This document shows, piece by piece, positions 42,994-54,945 of a DNA stretch of 64,000 nt. Below the pieces are notes generated by a model. It was not told the DNA's origin, did no database searches, and worked only from the letters and a program-made list of their open reading frames with translations. The stretch covers positions 1-64,000 of the forward strand of contig JALJCO010008634.1 of assembly GCA_023101725.1 (NCBI GenBank), in the 5' to 3' direction. Source of the DNA: Atherinomorus stipes. Lineage: Eukaryota > Chordata > Actinopteri > Atheriniformes > Atherinidae. The position numbers and the translations under genes were made by a program. Each line of letters begins with the position of its first letter. The stretch's first letter is position 1.

Positions 42994-43049
42994 GGCTGGA
43001 TCTCTGGTCTGGCTGAAAACATGGCTGTCCTCTTGGTCTCTGTCAGAGT
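42994..43049 (-). CDS. Candidate exon, short acidic/polar
   Basis: Acceptor CTATGTTTCAG|AC and donor GCC|GTGAGA; 56 bp, beginning with two bases of a split codon and ending in phase 0. It encodes SDRDQEDSHVFSQTRDPA. It joins in frame to 42162-42269. Further upstream exons were not found. Confidence 0.4.
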
Positions 43050-43171
43050 CTGAAACATAGAAAAACAAACTCACTTAAAGCAAGAATTTGGGTCAAATTT
43101 AGTCTGTAAATATGAGACTCTGGGAGAACTGGGGTGAAAAGCCGTCCCTGCAGACGGAAGTATATACATGC

Positions 43172-43664
43172 ACGGCCCCCCTCAAATTCATTCATACCCT
43201 CCAATTAAAGAAAATGCAAGTCACAACAGTAATTCAAATAACAAGAAACTATTAACGTTAAAATAAATACAAAATCATAATTTAGTGAAATAAAATATTG
43301 CTTTTGAATTGTAGTTGAAAAGAATAATTTTAAACAAACAAACAAAACTGTCCCATACACATTAGAGCACCTTGCTCATGAACATGGACCAACATACCTG
43401 TAAACAGGTGCAGATCTCTGATTGGACGTTACAGAAAACACCTGATTGCACAAAATTTTAGTTCAGGAGCCCCATCATGCTTGCATATTTGTTTTATTTC
43501 TTTGTTTGTTTGTTTTTAATATTTCTGTTAAACTACATTTCAAAGTCAATGTCATGATTTTCATAGAATTTTTATTTATTATTTTTTGTGAATTTCAGCT
43601 TTTTCACAGATACCTTTCTTTCTTATTTAGTGGGAGAGTATGAACAATTCTGAGAATGACTGTA
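43172..43664. mobile_element. MITE of the ATTATTCATACCC family
   Basis: Left part CTCAAATTCATTCATACCCT and right part GAGAGTATGAACAATTCTGA, GAATGACTGTA are inverted ends like those of 40124-42052. About 490 bp, non-coding. Confidence 0.6.
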
Positions 43665-43770
43665 AATAGTGGTTAAAAACACCCCCGCAGTCTTTTAAAA
43701 AAAAAAAAGACAGGAGAATTAAGACCGATTCCTTGTGTTTTTCTTTGAGATTACATCTCAGGGCCTAAGG

Positions 43771-43960
43771 CAGTGCTGTCCAAAGTCGGTTCAAAGGGCC
43801 ACTGTCCTGACGGTTTTCCATGGCTCCTTGCACCAGCTCAGCTGACTGAAATTAAATTGATCTAAAAGCCTATGAATGTGAGTCAGGTGTGTGTTGGAGA
43901 AGGGAGACGTGGAAAACCTGCAGGATTGGGGCCCTCGGGGACCGGAGCTGGACACCCCTG
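43771..43960. mobile_element. hAT-type MITE
   Basis: Ends CAGTGCTGTCCA...TGGACACCCCTG; flanks GCCTAAGG (43763-43770) and GTCTAAGG (43961-43968) match at seven of eight positions. It is 190 bp. Confidence 0.75.
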
Positions 43961-44045
43961 GTCTAAGGTAAGGAGTACGGAGGAGGATTAGGGCCACTGA
44001 AGAAGAAAAGAAAAAGATTCTGAGAAAAAAGTCAGAATTCTGACA

Positions 44046-44183
44046 CCCCCCCCCCCCCCCCCCCCTCCCAAAAAAAAAAAAAAAAATTAAATAAATAAAA
44101 AATAAATAAAATAAAAATAAAAGACATTAAAAAATTATTTTTTTCCAATTTTGGAAAAAAGTCAGAATTCTCAAAAAAATTCA

Positions 44184-44245
<62 letters not shown>
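44046..44245. repeat. Low-complexity cluster: poly(C), poly(A), (TA)n
   Basis: C run at 44046-44065, A-rich DNA to about 44160, (TA)n at 44186-44236, then T run. The surrounding 44000-44460 repeats CAGAATTCT palindromes. Prone to assembly error. Confidence 0.9.
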
Positions 44246-46014
44246 CTTTTTTTAAAAAGCCAGATTTCTGACTTTTTTTCTCAGAATTCTGAGATTAAAG
44301 TATTAAAGTCAGAATTTTTACTTTTGTCGAGAACATAAAAAATAAATATTCAGGAAATTTTTTTTCTGAAAAATAAAACTGAATTCTGACGTTTGTTTTT
44401 CAGAAATAGAAAAAAAAAAAAACAACTTTATTTTCTTTTTCAATGTTCTGGAAAAAGTTTTTTTTTCTTCACTGGCCCCAACCCTCTTCCATAAAGCAGG
44501 TTTGTAACTGGCTTTAAATTTGATTAGTAAATCAAACAATTTCCCCACTTTCCTTTTCTGTGGATGTCAGTTTCCACCTAAAACCACCTGTGTGATGGAG
44601 GCCAGCAGCCACCACTTACATGTCATCAAACCATAACAGAGTCATGTAACAGTAATCAGCTCCAGCAGCATTCTCAAGAAAATGTAACGAGGTATTCATG
44701 TCAGGCTTCAGCATGTGAAGTTTAAGGGTCTAATATAGTGACATGGCTGTCAGTGTGAGGCTTCTGGCGGTCTTAACATTCTTTCCGTGGTCTCATTCAT
44801 TCCTCTGCACCGGCTACCCGAGCCTAAACCACCTCCATAACTTCTCCCCTCACACATATCCAACTAAAGGTCCTAACAGGCGGAATAAACCTCCAGAATG
44901 AGGTCTTCAAGGGTGCAACAGCCGGGGAAAGAGCCCTTCTGACTATTAATAAATAGTAATCGATTTATTTCTGCAGACACTTGTCGACAAAATCTAGTTA
45001 ATGTTCATCTGTCTGTAAACCCGAGATGAAAATTTGAATAAATTCATTCTACCTGAAGACAGAATGGAAGACGTTTACTTGGTCTGCTGATAAAATGGGG
45101 ATGATACTGTTGTTTTGTAAACCCTAATCTATTTATTTATTCAGTACTTGTTTCTTTACCATCTCATAGATGTTAATTTGTAATCAGACAGGTTGAATTG
45201 TCCATGACTGCTAATCAGCTGCAGGATGTCTGGTGCAGCCACCTTACAATCATACAACATGGATGCTCTTCTGTTGAGACAATGTAGTGACAAAGTAAGT
45301 AACCGATGCACAAGTGATGCAGGAAAAATGCACTGGATTATGCAATAGTGGATTTAAAAGACGCAGAAAGAGGTACCAAACCAGAGGATGCTGCAGAGAC
45401 ACAGAAAGTATTCAGAAATAAAAATACTCAAAAACAAAGAATAAAAAAAAATCTGAACATTATGATCCTTTACATTTGCATTAATGACCACAATACAGTA
45501 AACACAGATGCTAGTTCCACTCTGCCTTTTGGCCAGTTAGGAGCTATGTGCCGTAACCGATGCAACTAGACACTTAAGACTGCTGGTTCGCTTCCAGACG
45601 CTTTCATTCAGACATGTGAGGCCAAGCTGACCACAAATCAGATGCCCTGCCACCATCACACAGAGCTTCAAAATCACAAATTATGCAAACGGGATGCAAA
45701 AATAGAGATAAATTATGCATAAAAGTCAATGCAGAACTCATCAGCCTGGATATAAAGTTAAAGGTACAGTGTGTAAAAATGACTTTCAGTGATAAAGAGG
45801 GACACAGAAATGACTTGAAACGCCAAGCACAGCTGTGGACGTGCAGTGTCTCAGCTGGAGGATTCTTCCCGACATAAAGATGTTTTCATGTGCAAGTGGG
45901 TCCAGTGGCCTCAGACACGAGGGATGGGTACCAAAATGGACCTGCGGCCGAGTCTGACGGTCCACTTGGTCTGATAAGCTTCAACCTTGTCGGTCCTCTT
46001 CATGGTACCTTGAG
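44246..46014. other. Intergenic or intronic sequence, no gene recognised
   Basis: Only short unrecognised frames. A possible tRNA-like B-box motif (GGTTCGCTTCC) lies at 45583-45593, and a TTAAAGGTACAGTGTGTAAA MITE end lies at 45759. Confidence 0.3.
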
Positions 46015-46530
46015 TTAAAGGAATAGTACACCCACAGAATGATGTGTGTTCATCTTCTCCTCACCCTCATGCTGAGCAAGACTCTGGAGCACTTTTTTAT
46101 ATCTCAAATGCAGCCAGAGATCAGACAGGTTTTCGTTTTCCTCCAACTTTTATATAATGGAGTTCACCGGCAACTGAACCAAAAAGGTCCATAAAAGTCC
46201 ACAAAAACTTGTCAATATTCCTCCATACTGCTCGTCCAATGTAATCGAGTGTCCTGAGTGGGTAGCGTCCAGAATTTACTCCAAACGACATCGTTAACTA
46301 TATGTTTATAGCCTAAACAGTAGAACATTGCAGTTTCTATTAGCGCGTTCGTGCAAATTCACGACACCACGGAAGCCGTGGTGTTCAGCGCCTACTCTGC
46401 CAATAATGCAAGCGTAGAAGAAGAAATTTGCCGTTTACATTGCTGCAGACAAACCGGTACAAACACAAGAGGAGTTGGCTGTTGATAAAAACAAAGAAAG
46501 AAAGAAAGAAAAAGAGCGTGCGTGTAGTGT
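46015..46530. mobile_element. Partial TTAA MITE, same family as 29666-30707
   Basis: Starts TTAAAGGAATAGTACACCC and follows the left arm of the 29666 copy for about 280 bp (shared GAATGATGTGTGTTCAT, ACTTGTCAATATTCCTCC). The right arm is missing. Ends near an (AAAG)n stretch. Confidence 0.65.
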
Positions 46531-49500
46531 GGTAAACTCTCACACTTCCTGGCAGCTACATGTTCCACTCTCCTAGGAAAACCTCACAGATTAAATCCCC
46601 AATAATCCCCACTGTTTCTGATCTGACAACCTCCTCAGATTGTCTTGGAACCCCAGTGTGAGAAAGGCTGTAATCTGACCGCCTTATTCTGAATCACAGC
46701 ATCTTTTTGATTTAATTAAATGTCAAAGTTAATATTCTTGTAAAAATAGTACAGATAAGGGTACCAATAAAGTACAGGATCGATAAGGAGTTTTGTTAAG
46801 GCTAGTATTATCGATAAATCCTTCAAAGGCACTTTCAGACTGTAGGAACCTTTTGGAGTTCCTACAACCTTTTCGGGAACCAGGCTGTTTTTTTGCACAT
46901 TTGAACATATAGGAACTAAGGAACTCGGCCCTCAGTTCCTAGAACCTTTTCAGCTCCTACTCCGTGGCAGGGTCTTTACAATGTTCCATAGGAACTGAAA
47001 TACGTAGATGTTTGGTGATTGGTAGAATTGGCAAGCCACAGCCCTTGCGTGATCTCCACTTCTTCCAGATCGCAACAACAAGAACTATTACAATAGGAGT
47101 GTACCAATTCATTATTAAATTAATCACAATGGTACACGTCCTGAATCGATAACTATTATTTTCATACTAATTTAATTACCTAAATACAGCTGCAAAGCGC
47201 ACTACAGGCGGCTACTTCAACATAGTGTACATGTGTACCATCTGTCTTCTGGTGGCCTTTTAAGGTGTTACTTTTCCCAAATGATGCCCCAGCATCTATC
47301 AAACAAAGCTAGTACTTCTGTTTTAAAGCTTCTCACAGAGTTGTTTGTCCACTCAGAGACACGGTAGTAAAAAATGGTGCCAGCTGCCATGCATGGACCC
47401 ACAGCCAGCAGATATAAATGTCTCATTTTAAGAGAATTAAAAACAGTAGCTACAGTGATTTGATACCAACAGAAATAAAGTTGTTTCATAATTTTTTTCT
47501 GGCGCTGGACTTTTATTTAGTCACAGCTGCGCCTTTAAGCAACATTTAACTTAGTTTAATAAATGTATAGAAGCTCCTCTTCCTTGTATTTGCCTTCAGT
47601 CCATCAGTAGCACAGCTCCACCACACTTGTTCAGGAGTCAGTCACATACTCCAGCATGGCCGTGTCATTCCCAGCAGTCCTGCCCTCTTCATGTGATCAC
47701 TTTTTTAGCAGCTCCATGTGTATGTGCAAATGAGAAAAGCAATCTGTGTGAGCATCCCGGCGTGTTTGGTCAGTGTGGATGCCGTTCCTGTTTGGGTGGG
47801 CTGGAGGTGTCTGGTGTCTAGCGGGTCACAGGAACACATAGCAGACATTCACGGCTGCCTCCTTGTCAGTGTTACGGTCAGAGAGGAGCAAGTTTCAGAA
47901 ACTAAACTTAATGAAATGTGATTATAAGACATGAACAGAAACAGCAAAGCCATCTGTGAAAGATTTTTTTGAATCAATAATCAGAATAAAAGACATCTCC
48001 TGAACATATTTGTGCCTTCAGACATGGAGTAAGAGCAGACAAACTAATTAAACAGAGCTGTTCAGCTGGCTGTGTTGAAGTGCAGGCTCTCTGATTATGA
48101 TTTTTGTGCTGAGTGACAGACATTTATCAGGTCGAGCAACAGCAACAGGTGCAGCCTTCACACTGCTGCACTAACTGCTTGTAAGCAGCAGTTACCGCAG
48201 CGTTGCATGAAGCTGGAGCCGACAACACTGACAGGGATGTGGAGGATGACTCTGCTCTCATGTCAAATCTCAACATGGTTCATTATCAAAGCATTAAAAA
48301 GTACAATTAGTCTCAGTTTTGAGCTGTGTAGTGAAAGTCAGAGTGGGCAATCATCAGCTGGGGTTACGTTCACGCAGGTTTGCACCTGACTGCAGCTTTA
48401 AAGTGAAGCTCTGTGAGGCAGACAGGCAGCAGCAGGTGGAGGAGGTGGCACTCCCAGGGCGGAGCTGAGGAATGGAGTGATGGCAAAGGAGGAGGTGAAG
48501 ATTTGAAATGCCTCACAGCCCGGTCCCATTATAGACCAAAGTCACATCTGCAGGCCTGCACAAGCCTGGTGACGGCCCCAAACACCATGGACCTTCAACC
48601 TCCTGCATGCTCCATACAGATGCAGCATGAAGTGTGAGCGCATGGCCAGTTAAAGGAGTCTTACAGAGCTGTGCAAAAGTCTAAAGCTAACCCTCATTTT
48701 TAAACCATCCCAAGACCCAGACTTTAACTCATTCCTTTAAAGACCCAAAATGCAACTTTCAGTAGTTTTCTCAGTGATGCGCCCCCTATCAACGGCTAAA
48801 TGAGCATCCATCTTCATCGTACCTGTACTGTGATTCACTGCAGCCAGTAACAGACAGTCTTATGTTGACTCTTGTTCTGTCCCTTCCTCTCCTTCTTTTC
48901 CTTTTATTCCTCCGCTAATGTTTTCTTGTGTTTCTTTGCCGAATCCGACATAATGTGCGTTCAAAAAACCCGCTGTTCATGTCTGGTTCATATCCATTTA
49001 CATGACGCGGTGCGCAACCAACGTCACAGCCGCATCTCAGCTAGAAAAGTTACATAGTGCAGTTTCTGAGCCTCAGGATGCTGCTGGGCAGTGACGGCTT
49101 GAAAATGTGCATAATGAATGTTGGTGTGCCATTGAAATGAGTCAGAAATGCAGATTTTTAAGGTGGAAAGTTACATTGTGGGCAAAAACTGTAAAAAAAT
49201 ATGGACGTAGTATCTGGTCACGTCTGAATAGAGGAAAGTGAAACCAGTTGGCCGTGTCCCACCGTCGCCATCTTGCTGTGTCACATGTGTCGTCACTCCC
49301 AGAAAATACTAAAATGGGCAAACCATGGCCTCGGGGCAAATGATTGACAGCCAATGTACTCTAGGCTGAATGCAAACAGAGCTCCCCCCGGCAACGGTGG
49401 ACGGCCTAGTTGTGGCGTTTGGTCGGATTAGTCTATAAGCAGCATCTGCTAGTTGGATCCTTCAAGGTAAAATGAGAATTTAAGTAAGAGGAGACATGTA

Positions 49501-52500
49501 GAGAAGATGGTTGAGGACTCCTGATCAGTGTTATGACCATCAAGATGAAATGAAGAAACTGGCATCCCAGAATGATGAATCCATGCTTTATCCATGCTGG
49601 AGCCAGCTAGCAGCCGTAGCGTTGAAAGTACCCATATCATCTGTCATCTGTGAGGGAGATTTCTCTACAATGAACAGGCTCAGACGTTTGGTTGATAGTA
49701 AATTGTTGCTCAGATGGTTTGGTTTCTCTCAATTTTCTACACCCCACTCACTTTTAATGGTTTTAGTGTAGGTGAAGACAGACCTTAGAAACGGGCTGGG
49801 GAGGGGGGGAGCATCTGGCAGCATGCATGCTCCTCAGCATCAACGGCCCTCCCTGAAGGACTTGACTTACAACAGAGCCTTAGAGCTCTTTTTCAAAAAT
49901 ACTAGGAAAATGAAGTTCTCTGAGCCAGGCTGCAATACTTTAAATTAATGCTCCGATGTAAAAAATAAAAAGTCAGAATACTGTAGAAATCTCCGGATAA
50001 CATATCTATAGGTTAGGTTCCATGTTTGCAGATAGGAGGTAATCGGGACTGTTCCCCCCCATAATGGTGGCGCCACAAGATGGCACAACACACAAAACAG
50101 TCGTCGGATTACTCTATAGGACGTCCACTCCTGCAGCAGCGCTGGATTTTCTGGATTCTGCTGTGTCTGCTCTTCAGCCTCTACTGTGCGCTACAAGATG
50201 GGGGAGGGAACATGGCAGCGCGCGGTAAACTAAATGTACGTTCATGTCCGTCTCTCAAAAGTCTCCGATAAGACCAGAAAGTGTCACTAGACTTGTTGCT
50301 AGCATTTTTATTAAAAGAAAGTTATCAGAGGGTCCGAAAATTCTCTAAATATTAGCAACAAAGACGGCGAGTTGTGACGTGTGCATCAGCGTAATTGGGT
50401 GTACCAGAAACTTGGTATACTAACAAATTTTCCGCTTCCGGCGGATTCTATTGTGTTCGGTGGACTGGGCATCGATAATAGGAATCGAAATTTAAAAATT
50501 TGAACGATTCCGGGAGAATGGGAGAGTCAGTCCCGGTTCCCATCGATACTCGCCCAACCCTGGTCACATATAGACAAATTTCACGGCCGAAACCATGGGA
50601 GCCACCATGTCTGCTAGTTTCTGCCAAGGGCTTCCGGTTACCATGGTTACAGGATATTTTACACTGAGGACATACGCAAATCAACAACACACATAGGAAG
50701 AGCTCCCAAACTCGATGACTGAAAAGTGGATATTGTTAAACCCAAAAAGCGTCTTGGACATTTTGTGCCGTACGTTGCTGCAGCAGCTTGTGAAAACAAT
50801 TAAATATGAACCTTGTAAACTGAGCGAACTCACTGTAGGACGGCGGCTACGCAGCTACGTGACCGACCACCGGGTGCAGCCGCTGCCTCAAACTCTCCGT
50901 TCTCCTTAACTCAAAAAAAAAAAAAAAAAAAAAAAAAAAGCCGTCTGACAGGAATCATCCAGACTCTGGCTCGGTGTTGAACATTTGTTTTCGTGGACAC
51001 TAAACTGCCGTGTGTGTGTCGCTATCAACACACAGCCGACTGCGTCACTGTGTAAGTCTACGGCGTTCCTGTTTATCACTATAGGACTCAACAAAGTACA
51101 AAAATATATTGCTAGTTGTAACATCAGGTCATTTCATCATATTATCCTCCCAGTTCAGTGTCGTAGCAGGTGAGGAAGTAATAAAACATGATCTTTTAGA
51201 AGAAATAAATGAGAATGTTACCATTTTAGAGACGTCACTGTTCAGTGTAAATGAATGCAGAAACTGATTGACTGCGGAAGTAAAACGGAAATGTCTGTGA
51301 AACTTGTCTATAACCTAGTTTTGGTACCTTTCTTTCACCCTTTTCTCTCCCTCCACGTCACACTGTCGTCTCTCCACCAGTCTTCATCTCTCCCGCGCCA
51401 CAGCCAGCTGACAGACAGGCAAGTGGGGACTGCGGTGTTGGTTTTTCAAAATAAGAGTACTTGAAGGCAGCGTAGCGTCACATTTCATGAAAAACACCAT
51501 GTTTTGTGCCAAAATCGCATTTCATATGAATTTAATATTATTCTGAAGGTGTGGCGGCTTTTATTTTGCTGTGGCGTTGCTTCATGATCAATTTCATGTA
51601 GAGGAAACCCTGATAAGTCTGATTGGGTCTGAACCCAAAGACAAACTGAGCTGCTGTGTCAGACGTCTGCAGGCTGTCTTGCAGGAGCTGGATTAAGTTG
51701 TCTCCAGTAGATTTCTTGTGGTTTGCGGGATTGTTAGTGAAGCCTCAGAGCAGAAAAGACAGCTTAAACAGCGTCTGACAGCTTCTTTTCACCCAAAAAA
51801 GCTTCTTTCCAGTTTCGTCATCATGCAGTTTTTTTCTTTTACAGCTGTGTTGATGGAGTCGCGCCAGGAGACGTCATCCCTGCAGCATTTCTCCTTCGAT
51901 GTGTCAGTTAGTGAACTCTACTTGCTGTCTGGAGCCGAGTCTTCATACGTAACCTGACTGAACAGCGTTTGTCATTACGCTCTAAAACAATGCAAAGAAA
52001 GGCTCATAAATGTCTCCCACTTGTCTCTGGAAACAGGAGGTCCATGTAAATATTTGGCTGTCTGCATACAGCAGAACTCGACTGCATCTCCTCTGTAATA
52101 GCTACACCGCTGCCAGTTTTCAGAAACGTATCCCCCTTCTCTGCAACATTTGGTCTATTTTCCCTCACTTTCTTGTGCCGATGCTCGGATGGAGGAGTTG
52201 TGGTTGCTGTGTTTCCTCGTCATAGCCAAATCTTAATCTGACTGTAATTAACCAGATTTTCTGAAGGTTAAACAAGTTTAAAGTCCCACTCACACAGTAA
52301 ATCCCATAAAAAATGCTATACTCCTAAATATTTGTACATTTTATGCTTTGAATATTTTAAGGCTGCTCATAACCTTGAAATGGCCGATATGTCTTGATTT
52401 AATTTGTTTACTCTATGGGGTTACTGGTTACTGTTAAACAAGATGTCTACAAATAAACGGTTACATTCTCATAAAATCATGCACAGAACGTATTTTGTCA

Positions 52501-54189
52501 GAGAGAATATGCTTCAGCAGGTTACAACTGAAAGTCAACTATGGAGTGAAACTTTGTATTTTTGAATCATGAAGACAAGTTGATTGCACAAACTGTTCAA
52601 GCATCTTCAGCCTGTTCAACATCATGATGGAGAAATGATTTCACCTGAGACACAGAGAAGAAATCACACACCAAATGTGATCTGGGCGTTAGGTTTACAT
52701 GCAAAGTTAATGGCTGACGTGCGTCCAAGACGCATTGAAAAGTCGACATGCCTGGTGCGCGTTAGACCACCAGACACGAATAGAACAGATTTTTGCACTT
52801 CCGATTTTCGTATCTGATCAGGCGCCTATGCAATTCCACCGGACGCTCCGGAAGCTCCGCGCTACGCAGTCCTCATGTCACCGTGTTTAGCCGACGCTCC
52901 CTTGTTTACCTCGCACATGTGCTTAGATCCAATCCCTTTTGTTTCTCATGTGCACCTGGAATGAAACCCAATCCGTCCCCCACCCTCTTGTTTCTCCTGT
53001 GTGATCAAATTGTTTTGTGTGCATGTGAACAGGTTCAATGACACACGATACACCCCCCCACACACACACACATACTTCCTTAACATGTCTTCATCTCCTG
53101 CTTACAACCAACCATTTATCTTGAAAGAAGTTTTTATTTTGGAAATGGACTGAATTCTCCACTTTTTGCTTCCCACTTCCTGCCATACGTCACAAATTCG
53201 GCTGCGGCAAGCACAAAAATTAGACCTGACGCTGAAACGATCGCTGCACAAGCCGGTTTGTGCGCTGCGTGCTTGGCACTTCAAGCCTGGTGGGAAAGAC
53301 TTCATCTGTTGAGATGGCCGCTAAATGCTTTTCTCAAAAATTTGAGAGGGACCCAACTGCAGTCACGGTACGCCGCCATATATCCAATCCACGTTGGAAG
53401 TCCCAATCGGAAGTTTCTTTTTCATGTAACTTACTAAAATCTAACCCTACCCCTGACCACCCGACTACACTACACATCTGTTTGCAAGCTGCAGATAGTT
53501 ACTCTTGGCGGTATTTAACTTATTTCCACATGAGACTTCCTGTATGGATTGGATGTATCCTTGTTGGTCATGGTAACTGCAGTTAGATACTCTTGAAAAA
53601 TTTGGCTGTATTCGTGCACCTGCTGCTCCAGGTGTAAAACAGGGGTTACGCGCGTCAAACGCCAGATTTGGAAAATCAAAACTTTTGCCGCTTTGATGCG
53701 GGGCACCAACCAATCAGAGAGACTCAGTATGTCTCAGTGTCGCAACGCAGACACACATTTTCCGACAGGATGGGAAATACAGAGGAGACCGAGGGAATCT
53801 CTTCACTCCACGGAGACAGTGGAGAATAAACTGTGGCCTGCGTCCGGTTCCGGGTTTCCATACGGCGGGTTGATGACCTGCTGTCCCGATGCGGGACTGC
53901 AGGACGTTAAACTGGGCCGGATCAAACGAAAGCTGCACCCTTCGTCAGCGTGCAGCTCCCGGAGTAAGCGGTGAAACCCACCCCACTCAGAAACCTTTGA
54001 ACAACCTGATGAATTCAGACATGGTGAAGAGACGCCTACTGTCGTTCTCTGGCCTGGTGGAGCAAATAAAGCCAAGCAGCTGCTCAGTTCCATCCGTCAC
54101 GCACATCAGAAGCATTTTTTTTCTGTTGTCTCATTTTATGTGAAACTGCATCAAACTTTGGGTGTTAGGTGCATTTTTGATGCCTAAAT
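46531..54189. other. Repeat-derived intergenic DNA, no gene recognised
   Basis: All open frames are short and unfamiliar. Visible items: palindromic AGGAACC/GGTTCCT segments at about 46840-47000 (MITE-like), an end-like GTAACTTTTCTAGCTGAGAT motif near 49040, CATCGATAATAGGAATCG-type remnants at 50470-50560, an A run at 50911-50939, and a CCTACCCCTGACC segment at 53446-53458 like that in the palindrome at 12161-12350. Nothing with family-level support for a gene. Confidence 0.35.
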
Positions 54190-54411
54190 CGTGTTTGGTA
54201 TGTTTTGTTGTCACCCGCTGCCCCGTTCTTGCTCAGGGTGCCTCTGGGTAATTATTTTCATGAACTGGCTTATAAATCATGTACACCATTTTTATAAATT
54301 GGACTACAGTAAATTGGATTGTACCGTGTCAGTAATGTGCCTTGTGATGACTTGTGAGCTGGTGCAGTACAAATCAAACTGAATATTAAATTGAACTGAA
54401 TTGAATTGAAG
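54190..54411 (+). mobile_element. L2-like LINE 3' tail
   Basis: Ends with TGTGAGCTGGTGCAGTACAA and a (TGAAT)n run to 54411, the typical 3' end of fish L2-type LINEs. No coding part found. Confidence 0.5.
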
Positions 54412-54865
54412 ATGCAGGTTTGGTGAAGAGGAGCAGCTTTAAACTCTGCTGTGGCTCGACTGCCAAAAAAAAGATGCCGAATATATTAATGCAAGTATAG
54501 AAAGAAATCAGCCAAGCAACCAAGTTTATTTGTGCAAAAATGAATGTAGCTCAACTTCTCTGCAACACATTCTTGGCATTTGTGAAAGACCAACTGCTTT
54601 GTGTCATCACTTTTTCACACAGGACCATGGAGGTTTGGATTTTTTTCCCTCCCTTACAAATAAAAATCTTCATTTAAAAACTGCTTTTTCTGTTTATTTG
54701 TGTTATCTTTGACTCACATTAAAATTTGTTTTATGATCTGAAGCATTTAAGTGTGACAAATATGCAAAAAAGTAAGAAATCAGGAAGAGGGCAAACACTT
54801 TTTCACACAGCTGTATATTGTCAACAAGATCGCAGAGAAAAAAAAAAAACAAACTAACCACCTGA

Positions 54866-54945
54866 GCTGAGATTTTCACCCTGGGCCCTTGGATTCAAAG
54901 ACTAATACAACACCAACTAAGCTATCAGGTTTCTGTCAGGAAAGT
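54866..54945 (-). repeat. tRNA-derived SINE head, decayed
   Basis: On the minus strand TAGCTTAGTTGGTGTTGTAT resembles an A-box region and GGGTGAAAATCTC a B box, about 30 bases apart, as in tRNA-derived SINEs. Confidence 0.4.
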
